Source: Chamaecyparis obtusa
Lineage: Eukaryota; Streptophyta; Pinopsida; Cupressales; Cupressaceae
Length of the DNA: 64,000 nt
Assembly (NCBI GenBank): GCA_027943335.1
Contig: BSBK01003559.1
Span: 186,001 to 250,000, forward strand
Reading direction: 5' to 3'
In this document: positions 11,530 to 22,458 of the stretch, in pieces
How positions within the stretch are numbered: the first letter of the stretch is position 1
Layout: each line of letters begins with the position of its first letter
Notes under the pieces: model-generated
Seen by the model: only the letters and a program-made list of their open reading frames with translations
What the model was told of the DNA's origin: nothing
The model's database searches: none
Translations under genes and position numbers: made by a program

Positions 11530-13385
11530 ATTTTTTATGGTTGCCCCCTAGTGACAACATTTGATGATACTTCCCTTGACTTATCTTTCACTATGATAAC
11601 GTTTATGGTTTGATCCTCTTGTAGGGTGTTTATCGTGTTATCATATGTGTGAGAAAAGTTCACTTTCTCATTACCCTTCTTTTGATTTTGATTAGATGAC
11701 TCACCCTTTTCATGATTCAAAAAGGGATTCTTGTAGGCCGTGTGATCCTCATTGTTTTGAGGCCCTTCAATTTTGATGGTGTTATTATCAATTAGATCTT
11801 GCACTAAGTGCTTCAATCTCATGCACTTGTTGGTTGGATGACCTCTTTTTCGATGGTATTCACAATGATGAGATGCATTCCACCAATAAGGTTTGACTTC
11901 GGGTTCATAACTTGATATGTCGGGTAACGTGATAACTTGATTGGCCAACAAGATTCTTAGTACATTCTCCAAAGGTTCACCTAAGTAGGTGAATTTAATT
12001 TTGTTATAATTGGAGTTTGATTTTGACTTATCCCAAGTCTTATTGTTGTAAGTGTTGGGATTGTTGTTGGAATTATTGGAATTAAATGGAGCTTTACTTG
12101 ATTGATTAACATTATTTGAAGAATTAGCTCCATATGGTAGTATAAAAGGGGTAGACTTTAAGTTGTTTGCTTCCACAACTCCATCATTTACAAGGTTTTT
12201 ATTGTTATTCTTTGTCCAAGATTTAGATTTATCATTGTTATTGTTGGACCCTTGATTATTGAAATACTTAGGCACATAATTATTGTTGTTGTTGTTATTA
12301 TTGTTATTGTTGTTGTTATTGGATTTGTTATCCTTAAATAATTTAACTTCACCTCTTTTGACCAAGACATCTTCAATCTTTATCCCATTTTCGATGAGTT
12401 TCTCAAATGTTGGGGGACATTGAAGTTGTAATCTATAATTCATTTCCAAGGTCAAATTGTTGGTGAAGATTTCCATCTTCTCTTTCTTTGGGATACTTTG
12501 TGGATACCTTGCGAAAATGGTTCTCCACCTTTGTAGGAATCCTAAAAAGGACTCCCCATCTTTCTGTTTGGTATCACACAACTTGAGGATAGTAATTTCG
12601 TGTTCAATTTTATAAGAGTAATGGGTTATGAACTTGGAGGCTAACTCCTCAAAGGACTTTATTTTGGGGGTTAGTTTTGAAAACCACTCCATTGCAGGTC
12701 CTCCTAAGCTTCTAGGAAAGAGTGTCATTAGATAAGTATCATTGTGCATGAACTCTATGCTTAGGGTGCAAAAATCCCTTAAATGGTCCTGTGGGTCTAT
12801 TTTACCCATGTACTTATCGTATTTAGGAAAGATGGTATTGAAAGGAAAAGATACCATTGCTAAACTTTTATCGAAAGGAAAAGGACACAAAGCTTATATG
12901 GAAAAGGCCTTAGGTTAGACTACCTTCTTCATGGTATCAATTTTCTCTTGGAAGGCCTTTATTTGCCTAGTCATAACATTCATAGGATCATCTTGGTGTT
13001 GGTCTTTCTTGAGTTGGTCAATATCAAATTCATAGGGTAGCTTTACCCCCTTTTGTGCTAGGTTTAGGAAGAAGTTCTCCCTATCTTTGTCTATTAATTT
13101 CTCCATAACTTCTAGGAAATCATTGTCTTGGGCAGCTTTCTCAACCCTTTATTCAAGTGTCTCCTTAGGATTATAGTTGGCATTGTTGATATTGTGATTA
13201 TGATAGGCTGAATTTCTATCACCCATCTCTTCAAGTCTTGATTAAAACAGGTTTGTGAAAATTTCCTCTTGATTAGGATCTTTGAAAACACTTTGGTACT
13301 CAACTTCTTGCCTTGGGTTTGCAAAAATAGTGTTATCTCCTAGTAATGATACCCTATGTGTTTGGGATAGCGTGGAAACTGACAT
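11530..13385 (-). pseudogene. gag: Gag of the Tat element
   Basis: The frame starts with ATG at 13385 (MSVSTLSQTHRVSLLG) and runs with stops near 13245, 13110, 12914 and 12893. The capsid-like block (DPQDHLRDFCTLSIEF ... LPRSL-type ... AMEWFSKL ... KFITHYS) spans about 12830-12600. A poly-Asn stretch follows, then a Tat-type zinc motif C-x2-H-x4-H-x4-C (CEYHRKRGHPTNKC) near 11850. Gag would package the RNA in virus-like particles in the cytoplasm. The start was chosen because the frame upstream closes and the N-terminus is hydrophilic. Confidence 0.85.
12287..12321. repeat. AAY trinucleotide tract coding poly-Asn in gag
   Basis: Plus-strand TTG/TTA triplets repeat here; on the minus strand they read as about a dozen Asn codons. 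This microsatellite expanded in frame. Confidence 0.85.
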
Positions 13386-15163
13386 CTAACAAGGGTTTGA
13401 TTTGGAATGATCCTTGATTCAAAAATTGTTGATTTATATTGAAGAGATTTAAAAATATAAGATGATTTTCAATTGATATCTCTCACTTGTTTATGTATTG
13501 CAAACACAAAAATCACACATTCACTTGTCTCTTTTTACCCTTTTAAACACAAAATGTTTGACTTGAAGAACGTTATCATAGGTTTTTCACAAGAATGCAC
13601 TTCAAGCACCTACCTAGCACAAGATTTGGTTCGTATACATGGCTCTAGAAGGTGGTCTTGCTATTTTACAAGGATTTAGTATTGATTCCGTTCAAATAGA
13701 CTTTAATCTCTCATCCCCTAAGTATGTTAAGGGGCTTCCCACAAGCATTGAGGTACGATTTTGCGCAATCTGTGAGGACTACTAGAGGAAGGTTGAAAAA
13801 TTAAAATCTGTTTGTCACACACCCCATTAAGGATGCATGTGTTTCGTTTTAGAGTGGGTTGGACTCCCATGGCAAAAAGTGAGCGTATCCCACTTTGGGT
13901 TGTCCCTCACACCGGCCTCGTTAAGGAAAATTGGGAGGCGAGCCCACTATTGCTCTAGCATGTATATGGAAAACAAGAAATGAACTTAGGCTGACAAGTT
14001 TGGGAATTTGATTCACTCAAAGAGTGAAGAGCATATCCCTATTGTCTTTCTTTGTTCCACACACTTAAACACACGTTTGTTCTTTCCCAATCTCTTAACA
14101 AGGAGATTCTTAAAATTGAAGTGTGTAATTCATTTCCTATTTTATCTTAAGCTATGTCAAAAGAATGTTGCAATTTGATCAAGTGCAAGCTTGAATAGAG
14201 AAATAACTGTCCTTGTAGCTAGCCTAAGCTAGGGGTATTTTTGAAAGGTTTTTGTCATTGTTTTTCAACTCACCTTGGCAATAGCTTCCTCCTAATGTGC
14301 TTGTCCTCCAACAAGTTAGTCAACACCAACAATCAAAATGAGGAAAAATCAAAGAAAAATGAATGAAGAAACTAAAAATGTATTGAAATTTTAAGCACCT
14401 TCATTGTAAAGTTTTAAGGAAAACTTGAACTTAAGGACTAAAAATCCAATTTAAAGATACAAATTTTGATTTGTATGCTTCAATAACAGCAAGATATTTT
14501 TGATATACCTGATTGTCTTCTTCTTGTGTTGTTTCAAGAACCACTTTGATATGAGCTATGTTCTCCTTCTTGATCTTTTTGGCTAAAGCTTTTCCCTCTT
14601 GATTGAATTTTGTCTCTAGCTTTCTCACCTTTTTATGCCCTATCATCCTGTAGAATAAAAGTCATTTTGCCACAGTCAGATTAATTAATTCATAAAATTC
14701 TACAAAAGCACACTAGAATTAATTGAAAGTGCTATTTTATTGCTCAAAAGCGCAACTAATTTGATTGAAAGCGCTATTTGATTCTGTCAGTAAAGTGCAA
14801 AAGTGCACAAATAACTCTTAAAAGCGCTACTGGAATAAGAAAAGGTGGTAAAATTTATGCAAAAGTGCTAAGAAAACCAGTGAAAGTGCCTAGTAGTCAG
14901 GAGCAAAGCGCTCTTTTACGATGCAAAAGCACTGAAAGATAAGGAGACCGAAGACATGACTTGCAAAGGCACTGCAGATCGATGCAAAGGTGCACAACTT
15001 TGCCACAGAAGTGCCAAAACAGTGATTGAAAGTGTTGTTTCTTCTCCCAAAAGTGTTGCTTAAACTGGTAAAAGCACTACTTCCTAAAAAAGTCGAGGGT
15101 TAATGACATGCAAATTTGGAAATAATGATAAATTTTCGTATGATTAATAAAGTAGAGCATTCA
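13386..15163 (-). other. Gag leader of the Tat element
   Basis: About 1.8 kb separates gag from the primer site, with no supported ORF. A segment at 14011-14040 (AAGAGTGAAGAGCATATCCC) is matched in the leader of the LARD at about 55165-55195 and 55280-55310. Another at about 13850-13920 (CCCACTTTGGGTTGTCCCTC) resembles 55055-55080. Conserved leader blocks are candidates for packaging or translation signals. Confidence 0.65.
14690..15085 (-). repeat. Array of GYGCTTTTGC words in the gag leader
   Basis: On the plus strand about 16 variants of CAAAAGCGC, GAAAGTGC and GCAAAAGTGC occur, so the sense transcript carries GCGCTTTTG and similar words. Spacers are unrelated. It is the same word as in the PMD intron at 1600-1945. 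Confidence 0.8.
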
Positions 15164-15181
15164 GCCCCACGGTGGGTGCCA
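15164..15181 (-). promoter_or_regulatory. Primer binding site, tRNA-Lys
   Basis: The minus strand reads TGGCACCCACCGTGGGGC, one mismatch from the complement of the 3' end of plant tRNA-Lys plus CCA. It lies 3 bp inside the 5' LTR, as required for minus-strand DNA priming. Confidence 0.85.
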
Positions 15182-15184
15182 TTT

Positions 15185-16071
15185 TGTACACTAGGGAAAG
15201 TGCCTTCATAGAATTAAGGTTAATCAATAATTGAAAATAGTAACTAAATACAACCACAAAGCAATAGAGTAACTATTTAGCAAAATAATGACTAATTGAG
15301 CATCCTATGGCTCTCTAACTAAGATTGTTAATGAATAGCTCTCAGCAAGCTTCCATTAATGACAGTCCTAGAATGAGAATGATAAAGATAACAATGCTAT
15401 TGCTAAAAATTAGATCAAAGTAAATGCTAAAATGCTTCTCAAATGTCTTTCTAAGCTCAAATTGCAAGAGGTTCAATGCAATTCTCAGATGTGTGGATGA
15501 TCATAATGAAGGAATTAGGCCTTCCTTTTATAGATTTTCCAATGGTAGGGGGTTTAGTTGTATTTGATCATGGTTAAACCTTGGTTGAGTCCTTGGTTCC
15601 ACCCTTTAAAGACAAAGCAAAGTTTGTGTCCTCAAAGCTTGGGACAAGTAGACAAGATCAATGGTCAATATTCCTTTTCACTTTGAGTGAATGACATTGA
15701 ATTTGGCTTGATCCATGTGAATGTTTTTCCTTTATTCTCATTGGTTGATTGATTTTCCTCTCTTTGTGGTTGTTGAGAGTAATTAAGATTTATTAATTGA
15801 TTTAAATAAATTTTCTTAGCCATGTACCCCTTGAATGGGTTGAATTTAATTTAATCCAATACTATACAATTAATTGAATTAATTGTATTTTGATTTGATT
15901 GCACTTGATTAAAATGTTCTCAATTTTGATTGATCTTGAATTAAGACTTGATTTTCATTTTGATTGGCTAATTATGCATTGTGATTCAATTACTTCAATT
16001 TTGTCCTTGATTTTCTTTGATTTAACTTGATTTGCTTTGATTTGATCTTTGTCCATTTTTAGGTGATTACA
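15185..16071 (-). repeat. Intact 5' LTR of the Tat element
   Basis: This 887-bp LTR is bounded by TG...CA (TGTACACTAG ... GTGATTACA on the plus strand). A minus-strand TATA box (TATAAAAGG) lies at 15524-15532. U3 is the right-hand side. Confidence 0.9.
15524..15532 (-). promoter_or_regulatory. LTR TATA box
   Basis: TATAAAAGG on the minus strand sits mid-LTR. The LARD LTRs have the same word (TATAAAAGGA at 56751-56760 and 47881-47890). It should start the gag-pol RNA about 30 bp downstream. Confidence 0.7.
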
Positions 16072-17100
16072 GTAGATGTATCTACAACTGACACAAAGAA
16101 AGAATCCCAAGGACATCAGACTGAGGGAACAGTCAAAGGGAAGGATAAGGAAGAAAGTGTGTCAACCAAGCAAGAAAAGTCTAATCCAGAGACTAAAGCT
16201 CTAGTACCTTATGGGAAATCTCCCACATTAAGCACTTAGGAGAAGAAGAAAAAGAAGAAACAAGGTAGGGGTCTAGTCACTTTAGATGATATTATTGAAA
16301 TTCCTACAAGTGACCCAAGAACCCTAGACCTAGAAGCACTGAGAAGATATGGAAAACTGTGTACATGGAAGGGTGCACAAGAAAAACTAAGACAAGAAAG
16401 TAAGCATAAGAAAGTCTTAGAGGATATTAGATAAATTTTGATGCTAGTAGTCCCTGATATCAATGTTGATGAGGAAACTCCCATCATTGATCAACTTGCA
16501 ACTCTAATCGGCCACATAAACTCTCCAAATATAGATGTTGAGAAGAGAATAGAAGAGAGAGAAGAGGAAAAAATACAACTAAAGCTAGGAGAAAGAATCA
16601 GCCACGAAGTGGTAGTAAATAAGGTGAAACTATCTGAGGTAATAACCGAGCTAGATGTTATTATTCAAAAATTTATTATAGTTTTGCACAAGCTATTCTC
16701 TATAGACCATTTCACTACTGAGTTTAGTGAAAAGATAAAGAAACTAGATGAAGAGTTAAAGAATAGCGCAAATAGTCTGTTAACCGAGCCCAATGCATTT
16801 TATGAGTATTATGTTAAAGTTAAACAAATCTAGTGGTTAAGACTAGAACTCAGTAAGGAAGAGGATACAATCAGAGAACAAGTAACCGAGCTATAGGCAA
16901 AGTTACTCCCATACCTAAAGGTGATGCAAAAACATGTGAATAAGGAAAAAGAATTAGTTTCCACCCTTGAGATATTCGTTATAGAGAACATTTTTGATAT
17001 GCATGCACAAGTCGATTGAGAGAAGATTTCTCTAGAGAATCACAGAGGAATGGGAAAACCTCTTGGCTACTCTACAAAAAACCCATCAGAACATATTTGA
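16072..17100 (+). pseudogene. SIRE-like coiled-coil (envelope-like) ORF, right fragment
   Basis: The frame broken at 152 continues here. Its first 105 bp duplicate 48-152. It is Lys/Glu-rich with heptad-like Leu/Ile spacing at about 16500-16800 (for example EKIKKLDEELKNSANSLL), suggesting coiled coils. In-frame stops occur near 16238, 16432, 16831, 16893 and 17017. It is followed by a polypurine tract and LTR, so it is the last ORF of an element whose pol lies left of the window. No catalytic motif is seen; envelope-like is a positional guess. Confidence 0.5.
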
Positions 17101-17282
17101 CAAGTTGCAAGTATATTTTTTTTGGCATTAATTTCAAAAAAGGGGGAAAATATATGTATATATATATATTCTTGTATGTACTTCACACCGAGAGCATGTA
17201 CAAAGGGGGAGTTCACACAGTTTTGGTTAAGTTCAAATTTTGTAGTCAGTATACATATACATAATGTTTTTGATACTAATGA

Positions 17283-17295
17283 CAAAGGGGGAGAA
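17283..17295 (+). promoter_or_regulatory. Polypurine tract of the SIRE-like element
   Basis: CAAAGGGGGAGAA directly precedes the LTR's TGTTACTCC. This places the element on the plus strand. Confidence 0.75.
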
Positions 17296-18528
17296 TGTTA
17301 CTCCTAAGAGCATTAATGGTTGTCATTAGTATCATTCAATCATACAGTCGGTAAAGGAGACAAGACAGGTCAGTTGGTCACTACATAGAGCCTAAACACC
17401 GAGAAAAATACAAGGAAGGTCACTACATTAGCCGAATATAGTTTTGACCGAGTACTCTTATTGAGCCATATGATTACCGAGTACCGAGCACAGTAGTCAC
17501 CGAGCATTCATATGAATTGAGCACTAGTTAAATACCAAGTGATGAATGTAGTGTACACCAAGAAAAACAAGAAATGACATAGCAGTATGGAATGATACAA
17601 ACTACAAGGAAAATGGTTACACCAATTAGAAAATTGTTTACCAAGATCGAGATGAAATTAAATGTGGGTGTAATCATTTAATTATTGATGATTCCAATGT
17701 AAAGATGATCTAGGTTATTCATTTGAACCGTTGATCTTAGGTTTTCTAAGATAGTGTCTAAACCCTAATTAGGTCAAATCACTTTGATATAAATATTGTT
17801 TAGATATCATTTTGACATGAATCACACATGAAGTAGCTACCATTTTGGGAAGACATCTGAAGATCGGATAGGGTTAAGTTTGAAGCATTGGCAGAGTATA
17901 CAGTTTATCAAAAACAAAAGGCTACTGAGAAGTATTCAGAGAAGAGATTAATCACATTGAGGTGATAACAGATAAGTACATAATAGATCTGATATCAGAC
18001 AAAATTAGTTTCTATGTACAAATAAATCTTACTATTACTTTTTAACCATTGTAGCAGACCTTAAATCTCTTAATAGAGTTGACTTAACAATATTTTTGTA
18101 AAATCTCTTAACTGAGTGCACACTTAATTATGTTGCTAAAATCCTCTAACCAGGTAGATCTACCTGATCTTTTTTTTACTCCTAATAGGGTAAGATCACC
18201 ATAAGTAATTAAATATTTGTAGCCTTAACCGACAACTTTATTACTGCAATAGTGGAGCTTTGTGGGTGTCATCCCCACCACAATTTTTACCTTCTAAAAA
18301 GGGTTTCTACAATACCAAAATACATGTGTTATGTGTATGAAGTTTCATGTTTGCATAATTGATTATATTACATGCATTTACATTTCAGTTATGTTTTTGG
18401 ATGTACGGTAAATGCAAATGATACAGTCGGTTATTGATTGACATGTTTACAAGGATTTGATTGAAAAGTTTGTAAGGGTATTGATTCACCCCTCCCCTCT
18501 CAGTACACACCTTTCCATAATTCCAACA
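17296..18528 (+). repeat. 3' LTR of the SIRE-like (probable Copia) element
   Basis: The 1233-bp LTR begins TGTTA and ends CCAACA. The tail (CACCCCTCCCCTCTCAGTAC) resembles SIRE-type Copia LTR ends. Between 17340 and 17560 the word ACCGAG or its variants occurs at least six times. A TATA-like GATATAAATATT lies at about 17788. The partner LTR is outside the window, so the boundaries rest on the polypurine tract and the TG/CA ends. Confidence 0.65.
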
Positions 18529-20720
18529 GTTTGGTAAAAGTTGAATCAGATGCATAAAATTTTAGCAAGATGACCGTGACGATCATCAAAATTTTCATCG
18601 TAGTCTGTAGAAATAAAAAATAAAAATTATCCTAGTACGCCTACGAAAATGAAAAATAATAAAAAATCATGATGCACATGTGGGGGATCACCTTTGTAAA
18701 AACATTTGAATTTTTTTTTTAAGAAATATATATATAATAAAATTATTTGAGGGTTGAAGCCCATGACCATGTACCTGATAGGGGTACCACTATTAGGTAC
18801 CCTCGATAATGTGTACCACCGTCAAGTAATGTTGATAATGGGTACCACTGCAGTAGTACCCTAATAGTGGGTAACCCTTTCGGGCCCTATTCGGTGGGTA
18901 AAATCTCAGTTTGGTTAAATAAATCACCAGTATTTAAAATTTATGAATTGTTTGTAATAAAAACTGCCCGACTTTTATGAAGCTTTTTGTAATAAAAAAA
19001 TTTGAAATATTTTAATCTCATGGATTATATTTAGCCTTATTTAATTACCACCATTTTTATATGATGATGTGATTAAAAAGGGAAAATAAAATTTTTGGGC
19101 ATATGGGAGAAAAATTGAAATTTGGACTTTGTGGCAAATTGGAAAACTTTTTGAGGTCCATGGTTACTAGTTGACTTGCATATTGCCTAGGAGGCTATTT
19201 TGCTTCCAGTAGGCATAACTTTTTACCACAATGTTGGGTTTTGGACTTCTTATACTCGTTGCAAAGTTGATTATGAGCACTTAAGTTTGGTATAGGTTTG
19301 GCTCAATGATTTTATCATTTTGACATGTTTTTTGAGCATGGAAGCCAAATGTTCTCCTTGTACACAGTTCTGGTCATATTTTTTGCATATGAAATCATTT
19401 TTTTTATTTTGAATAGGCATTGGAGAACATGTTTAGTGTACATTAATTTGGCATTTTTATTTGATCAATTTGATGGTTATGGAGAGTTGTTAACATGTTT
19501 GTTCACTTGTTGGTACCTAAGATTCAGGGTATGAGTGTGAGTACATTTGGCCGAGTCAAGGGACAATACCTTGCAGGAGTACATGTTTTTTTGAGATATT
19601 TATGATGCTACGAAAAATTATTAGATTTAGTATTTCTTGATATAGGGTTATAATTTTTTTTAGAGTTTGGGCTTTGATGGTGACATGTATATAGGTTGTA
19701 TTCAATATGAGGACATGGTTGGATATGGTTTGAGACTTGGAGTCTCATGTGGGTGATAGTTGAGTGTATGTATAGTGATGGTAATGATTATGCTATCATG
19801 GGTATGTAGGTACATGTTTTTCTTTGATATGACATGATCATGTTGGTGATGATTTGGTTTGATATTAGGAGGTTGTCATTTATCTCCTTGATGCTTATTT
19901 GGTTCATTATTTATTGTACATGATTGTAGACATGTTTGGAAAATTAAATCATATGTTAATTTCTTGTTTAACTCATTTGTTCTATAGGATTATTCTCTGT
20001 GATATCTTATTTTTTAGTTTCCTAATGTGATGATGAGTCTGCATGTTCAATATTTGGATATATGAGTTATGTGATTGGTAGGTATGTGCAACCTATTGAT
20101 TACAGTGAGATGACTCAAATGTGGACTGTCTATATCCACCAAGTTTAATTCAATGATTATGAAAACTTTGTTAGTTGGCCTTGTTTGTGGTCATTTGTGC
20201 ATTGGTATGTTTTTCTTTGGGATGAGAGGATGGATGATGTTTATAGTACTTGGATAGTTGATGTTGGGACTTGTAGCATGTTGTTTATCATGATGTCATG
20301 ATAGCTTGGTTATATATTGATTACACTTTCAATGGAAGCTTATGACAGTGATGTGTTGGTGGTGTAGGACTAATTCATATTGGTGGTTGTTTGTATCTTC
20401 TTTATTTTGGGATCTTGGTATCACTCGATTTTATTGACATATCAATTGTTTGCATGTAGACTTGGAGGATCTTCATGTAGGAGATGGTTATCATGATGCC
20501 ATGTGTGACTTGGTACCATGGTTCAATGGGAGTTGTTGGAAGTGATGTGTATCTATCATTAGATGGTTGATGATATTCTTTAGTGTTGCAGATGCTGGAG
20601 GATGCCTTAGATCCTATTGTTGTAGAAGGGAATTTCACATTTGTTGGTTCACTAGTAGGAGATGGCATCTTCATGTGATTGGATATGTTGACATCTTGAG
20701 GACTCAACGGGTCTTTAGTG
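18529..20720. other. Unassigned AT-rich DNA
   Basis: I find no gene, LTR pair or RNA. The right part is T-rich with many GATG words. The only structure is the inverted GTACC cluster near 18766-18880, listed separately. Confidence 0.5.
18766..18880. repeat. GTACC word cluster with inverted arms
   Basis: Six or more GGTACC/GTACC words lie in 115 bp. TACCACTATTAGGTAC (about 18786-18801) pairs imperfectly with GTACCCTAATAGTGGGTA (about 18857-18874), which would form a hairpin with a loop of about 55 nt. Confidence 0.65.
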
Positions 20721-21260
20721 TGTGGTTAAATATTAGTATCAAATAGTGATGCAACCAACACTCAATAAACCATTAACTCAAGAATTTACTTATAGAGTCC
20801 ATATCAAGTGAACCAACTAAATCCTCAAAAGTGGCTTATTGCTTCCTAGTTGAAGCGAGTTTATTTCTTTTATGATGCTCATCATATTGGCATGAAGGAA
20901 TAGTGACTTGAATACTTTAAAATGGGAGATTCTAATGCAATGCAGAACTATAATGCAAGATTAGCAATGCTAGAATGAGAGAATTTAAGCTAGTATGGAT
21001 GCAAACAACTAGCATTCTAGGATGATTATGCAAGGAACTATGCAAGAAAGTAAGCTAGAATTTCTAAGAATGCTCAAGAATAAAATAATGCAAGAATGCC
21101 AATAACCAAGATGACCAAGATGGAACCCTTGAGCCAAGGAAGAGATTCCTATTAAAGAAATTGCCTCAAGAATGAAGGGTGAGGATTAAGAGGAAAAATA
21201 TGTTAGGTAGAGATAAGTGGTGAGAAAGATCAATCCATGTGATAGGATTCAATAATTTTG
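20721..21260 (-). repeat. Tat-type LTR, left part (split)
   Basis: This is continuous with 25669-26001 once the inserted element and one TTTTG copy are removed, giving about 870 bp, close to the 887- and 986-bp LTRs of the other Tat-type elements. The left end (TGTGG at 20721) is my best guess; 20719 is possible. Short ATGCAA-rich words resemble those in the LARD LTR. Confidence 0.5.
21256..21260. repeat. Target-site duplication TTTTG, left copy
   Basis: TTTTG directly precedes the LTR here and directly follows the last LTR fragment at 25664-25668. It shows that the compound 21261-25663 derives from one insertion. Confidence 0.85.
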
Positions 21261-22208
21261 TGATGCAGGGGCATTCTAGGGTACTCAATGAATCTGCATG
21301 GGAGGTGTATGTTTGGTCAGTGTTACTCGGTTGCAACCTTGACTGACGGTCTCGGTCATTGAAGGAAGCTTGGTCACTGAAGAAACTTGGTAATCTCTGG
21401 TGCTTGGTGAAAGTGTTACTTAGTGATTTCTATGGTGCTTTATTGACACTGGTGCTTGGCGATGCCTAGCATGCTCAGTTATTTCACTATTGCTCGGTAG
21501 TTTTGGTTTACTGATTGGAGTTTTGTGTGATGTATTGGGCCAACTTGGTGCATTTATTGTTGGTAGCTATTGTTATAGGCTGACATGTTGAATTAAATGC
21601 TTGTAAGGCTATTTTGATGCCAACTTGTATTGAATTTAATAATTGTTCAGGGGAGTTAATGGTTTCATCCAGCTGACTTGTGGCTGATGATTAGTATTTA
21701 TAGGATGTTTGGGTAGATGTTTAGGGGATCATCAGGGGATCAACAGGAGATCGATGGGATTTCATGACTTGGAAGACTTAGCAAATCAGATCTGAGGTTC
21801 TAAAATTTGGAGTTGGTGAAGTTGTGGAAAAGATCTTGCATAATCTTGCAAATCAGATGGTTATATGACAGTTTGTAGTTGCAGAGCTAGTGGTTTGCAC
21901 ACTTGGAGACAAAGAGATTGCTTGCAGGCTTGTGAACTCAAGTTTAGATCTTCCTTATGGTTTCTATCAGTTGCTGATTATTTTCAGAGCTGAACTAGCT
22001 AAGATTGTATTGGATCGGTTTGGATCTTGCAAAATTGTTTCTAATTGTAATTAGCCCTAACCCAGAAGGCCTTATAGCCTGGCATGTTAATGAAAATCAG
22101 AGTTAAACAATTATTTTTTTGTTGTGTTGTTGAGTATTCCGCTATGTTTATTGTTGGTTGCAAGGTTTGGACTGTCCTTAATTAGATCCACCATCCTTGA
22201 CTATATCA
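21261..22208 (+). repeat. First LTR of gag-pro element
   Basis: 948 bp, TGATGCAGGG to CTATATCA. CTCGGT or CTTGGT words recur at 21300-21520. It is substantially diverged from the second LTR (roughly 10% in the first 250 bp by eye), so the element is old. Confidence 0.9.
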
Positions 22209-22210
22209 GG

Positions 22211-22223
22211 TGGTATCAGAGTG
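22211..22223 (+). promoter_or_regulatory. Primer binding site, initiator tRNA-Met
   Basis: TGGTATCAGAGTG follows the LTR after two bases. It matches the common plant PBS TGGTATCAGAGC except at the end. A second copy is at 25146-25158. Confidence 0.85.
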
Positions 22224-22458
22224 ACATTTGATCTTGTGGAGTGAACGTTGACCTAGCAAGGCTGATCTTGTGAGGTTGATCTTATTTGTGAAGAGATCGT
22301 ATGATCTGGATTGTAGATTCGTAGCACTGAACTTGTGGATCTTGCCCTAGTTGTTTGTTCAAGGTGGTAGGTTGAGATCTGACTTGCATACAACTTGGAG
22401 ATTGCCACAAGGTGGTCGGTGTAGGGTTTTTTGTAGAAGGTTTCTCTTATCTTTAAGG

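Larger units (their letters stand above)
153..16071 (-). mobile_element. Tat-lineage Ty3/gypsy retrotransposon with opposite-strand PMD gene
   Basis: The element lies on the minus strand: the intact 5' LTR is at the right, followed by the tRNA-Lys primer site, a long leader, one polyprotein frame (gag, protease, G-patch region, RT, RNase H, second archaeal-type RNase H, integrase), a convergent plus-strand PMD gene, a polypurine tract, and a truncated 3' LTR at the left. Dual RNase H and this primer site are hallmarks of the Tat lineage. The LTR copies differ at about 16 of 535 aligned positions, so the insertion is old. Stops and one frameshift make this copy non-autonomous. Confidence 0.9.

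Noticed and set aside
12188..12376. Thr/Ile-rich minus-strand frame inside gag
   Set aside because: Shadow frame of the gag poly-Asn region.
16236..16487. Ser/Phe-rich minus-strand frame
   Set aside because: Shadow of the Lys/Glu-rich coiled-coil ORF on the plus strand.
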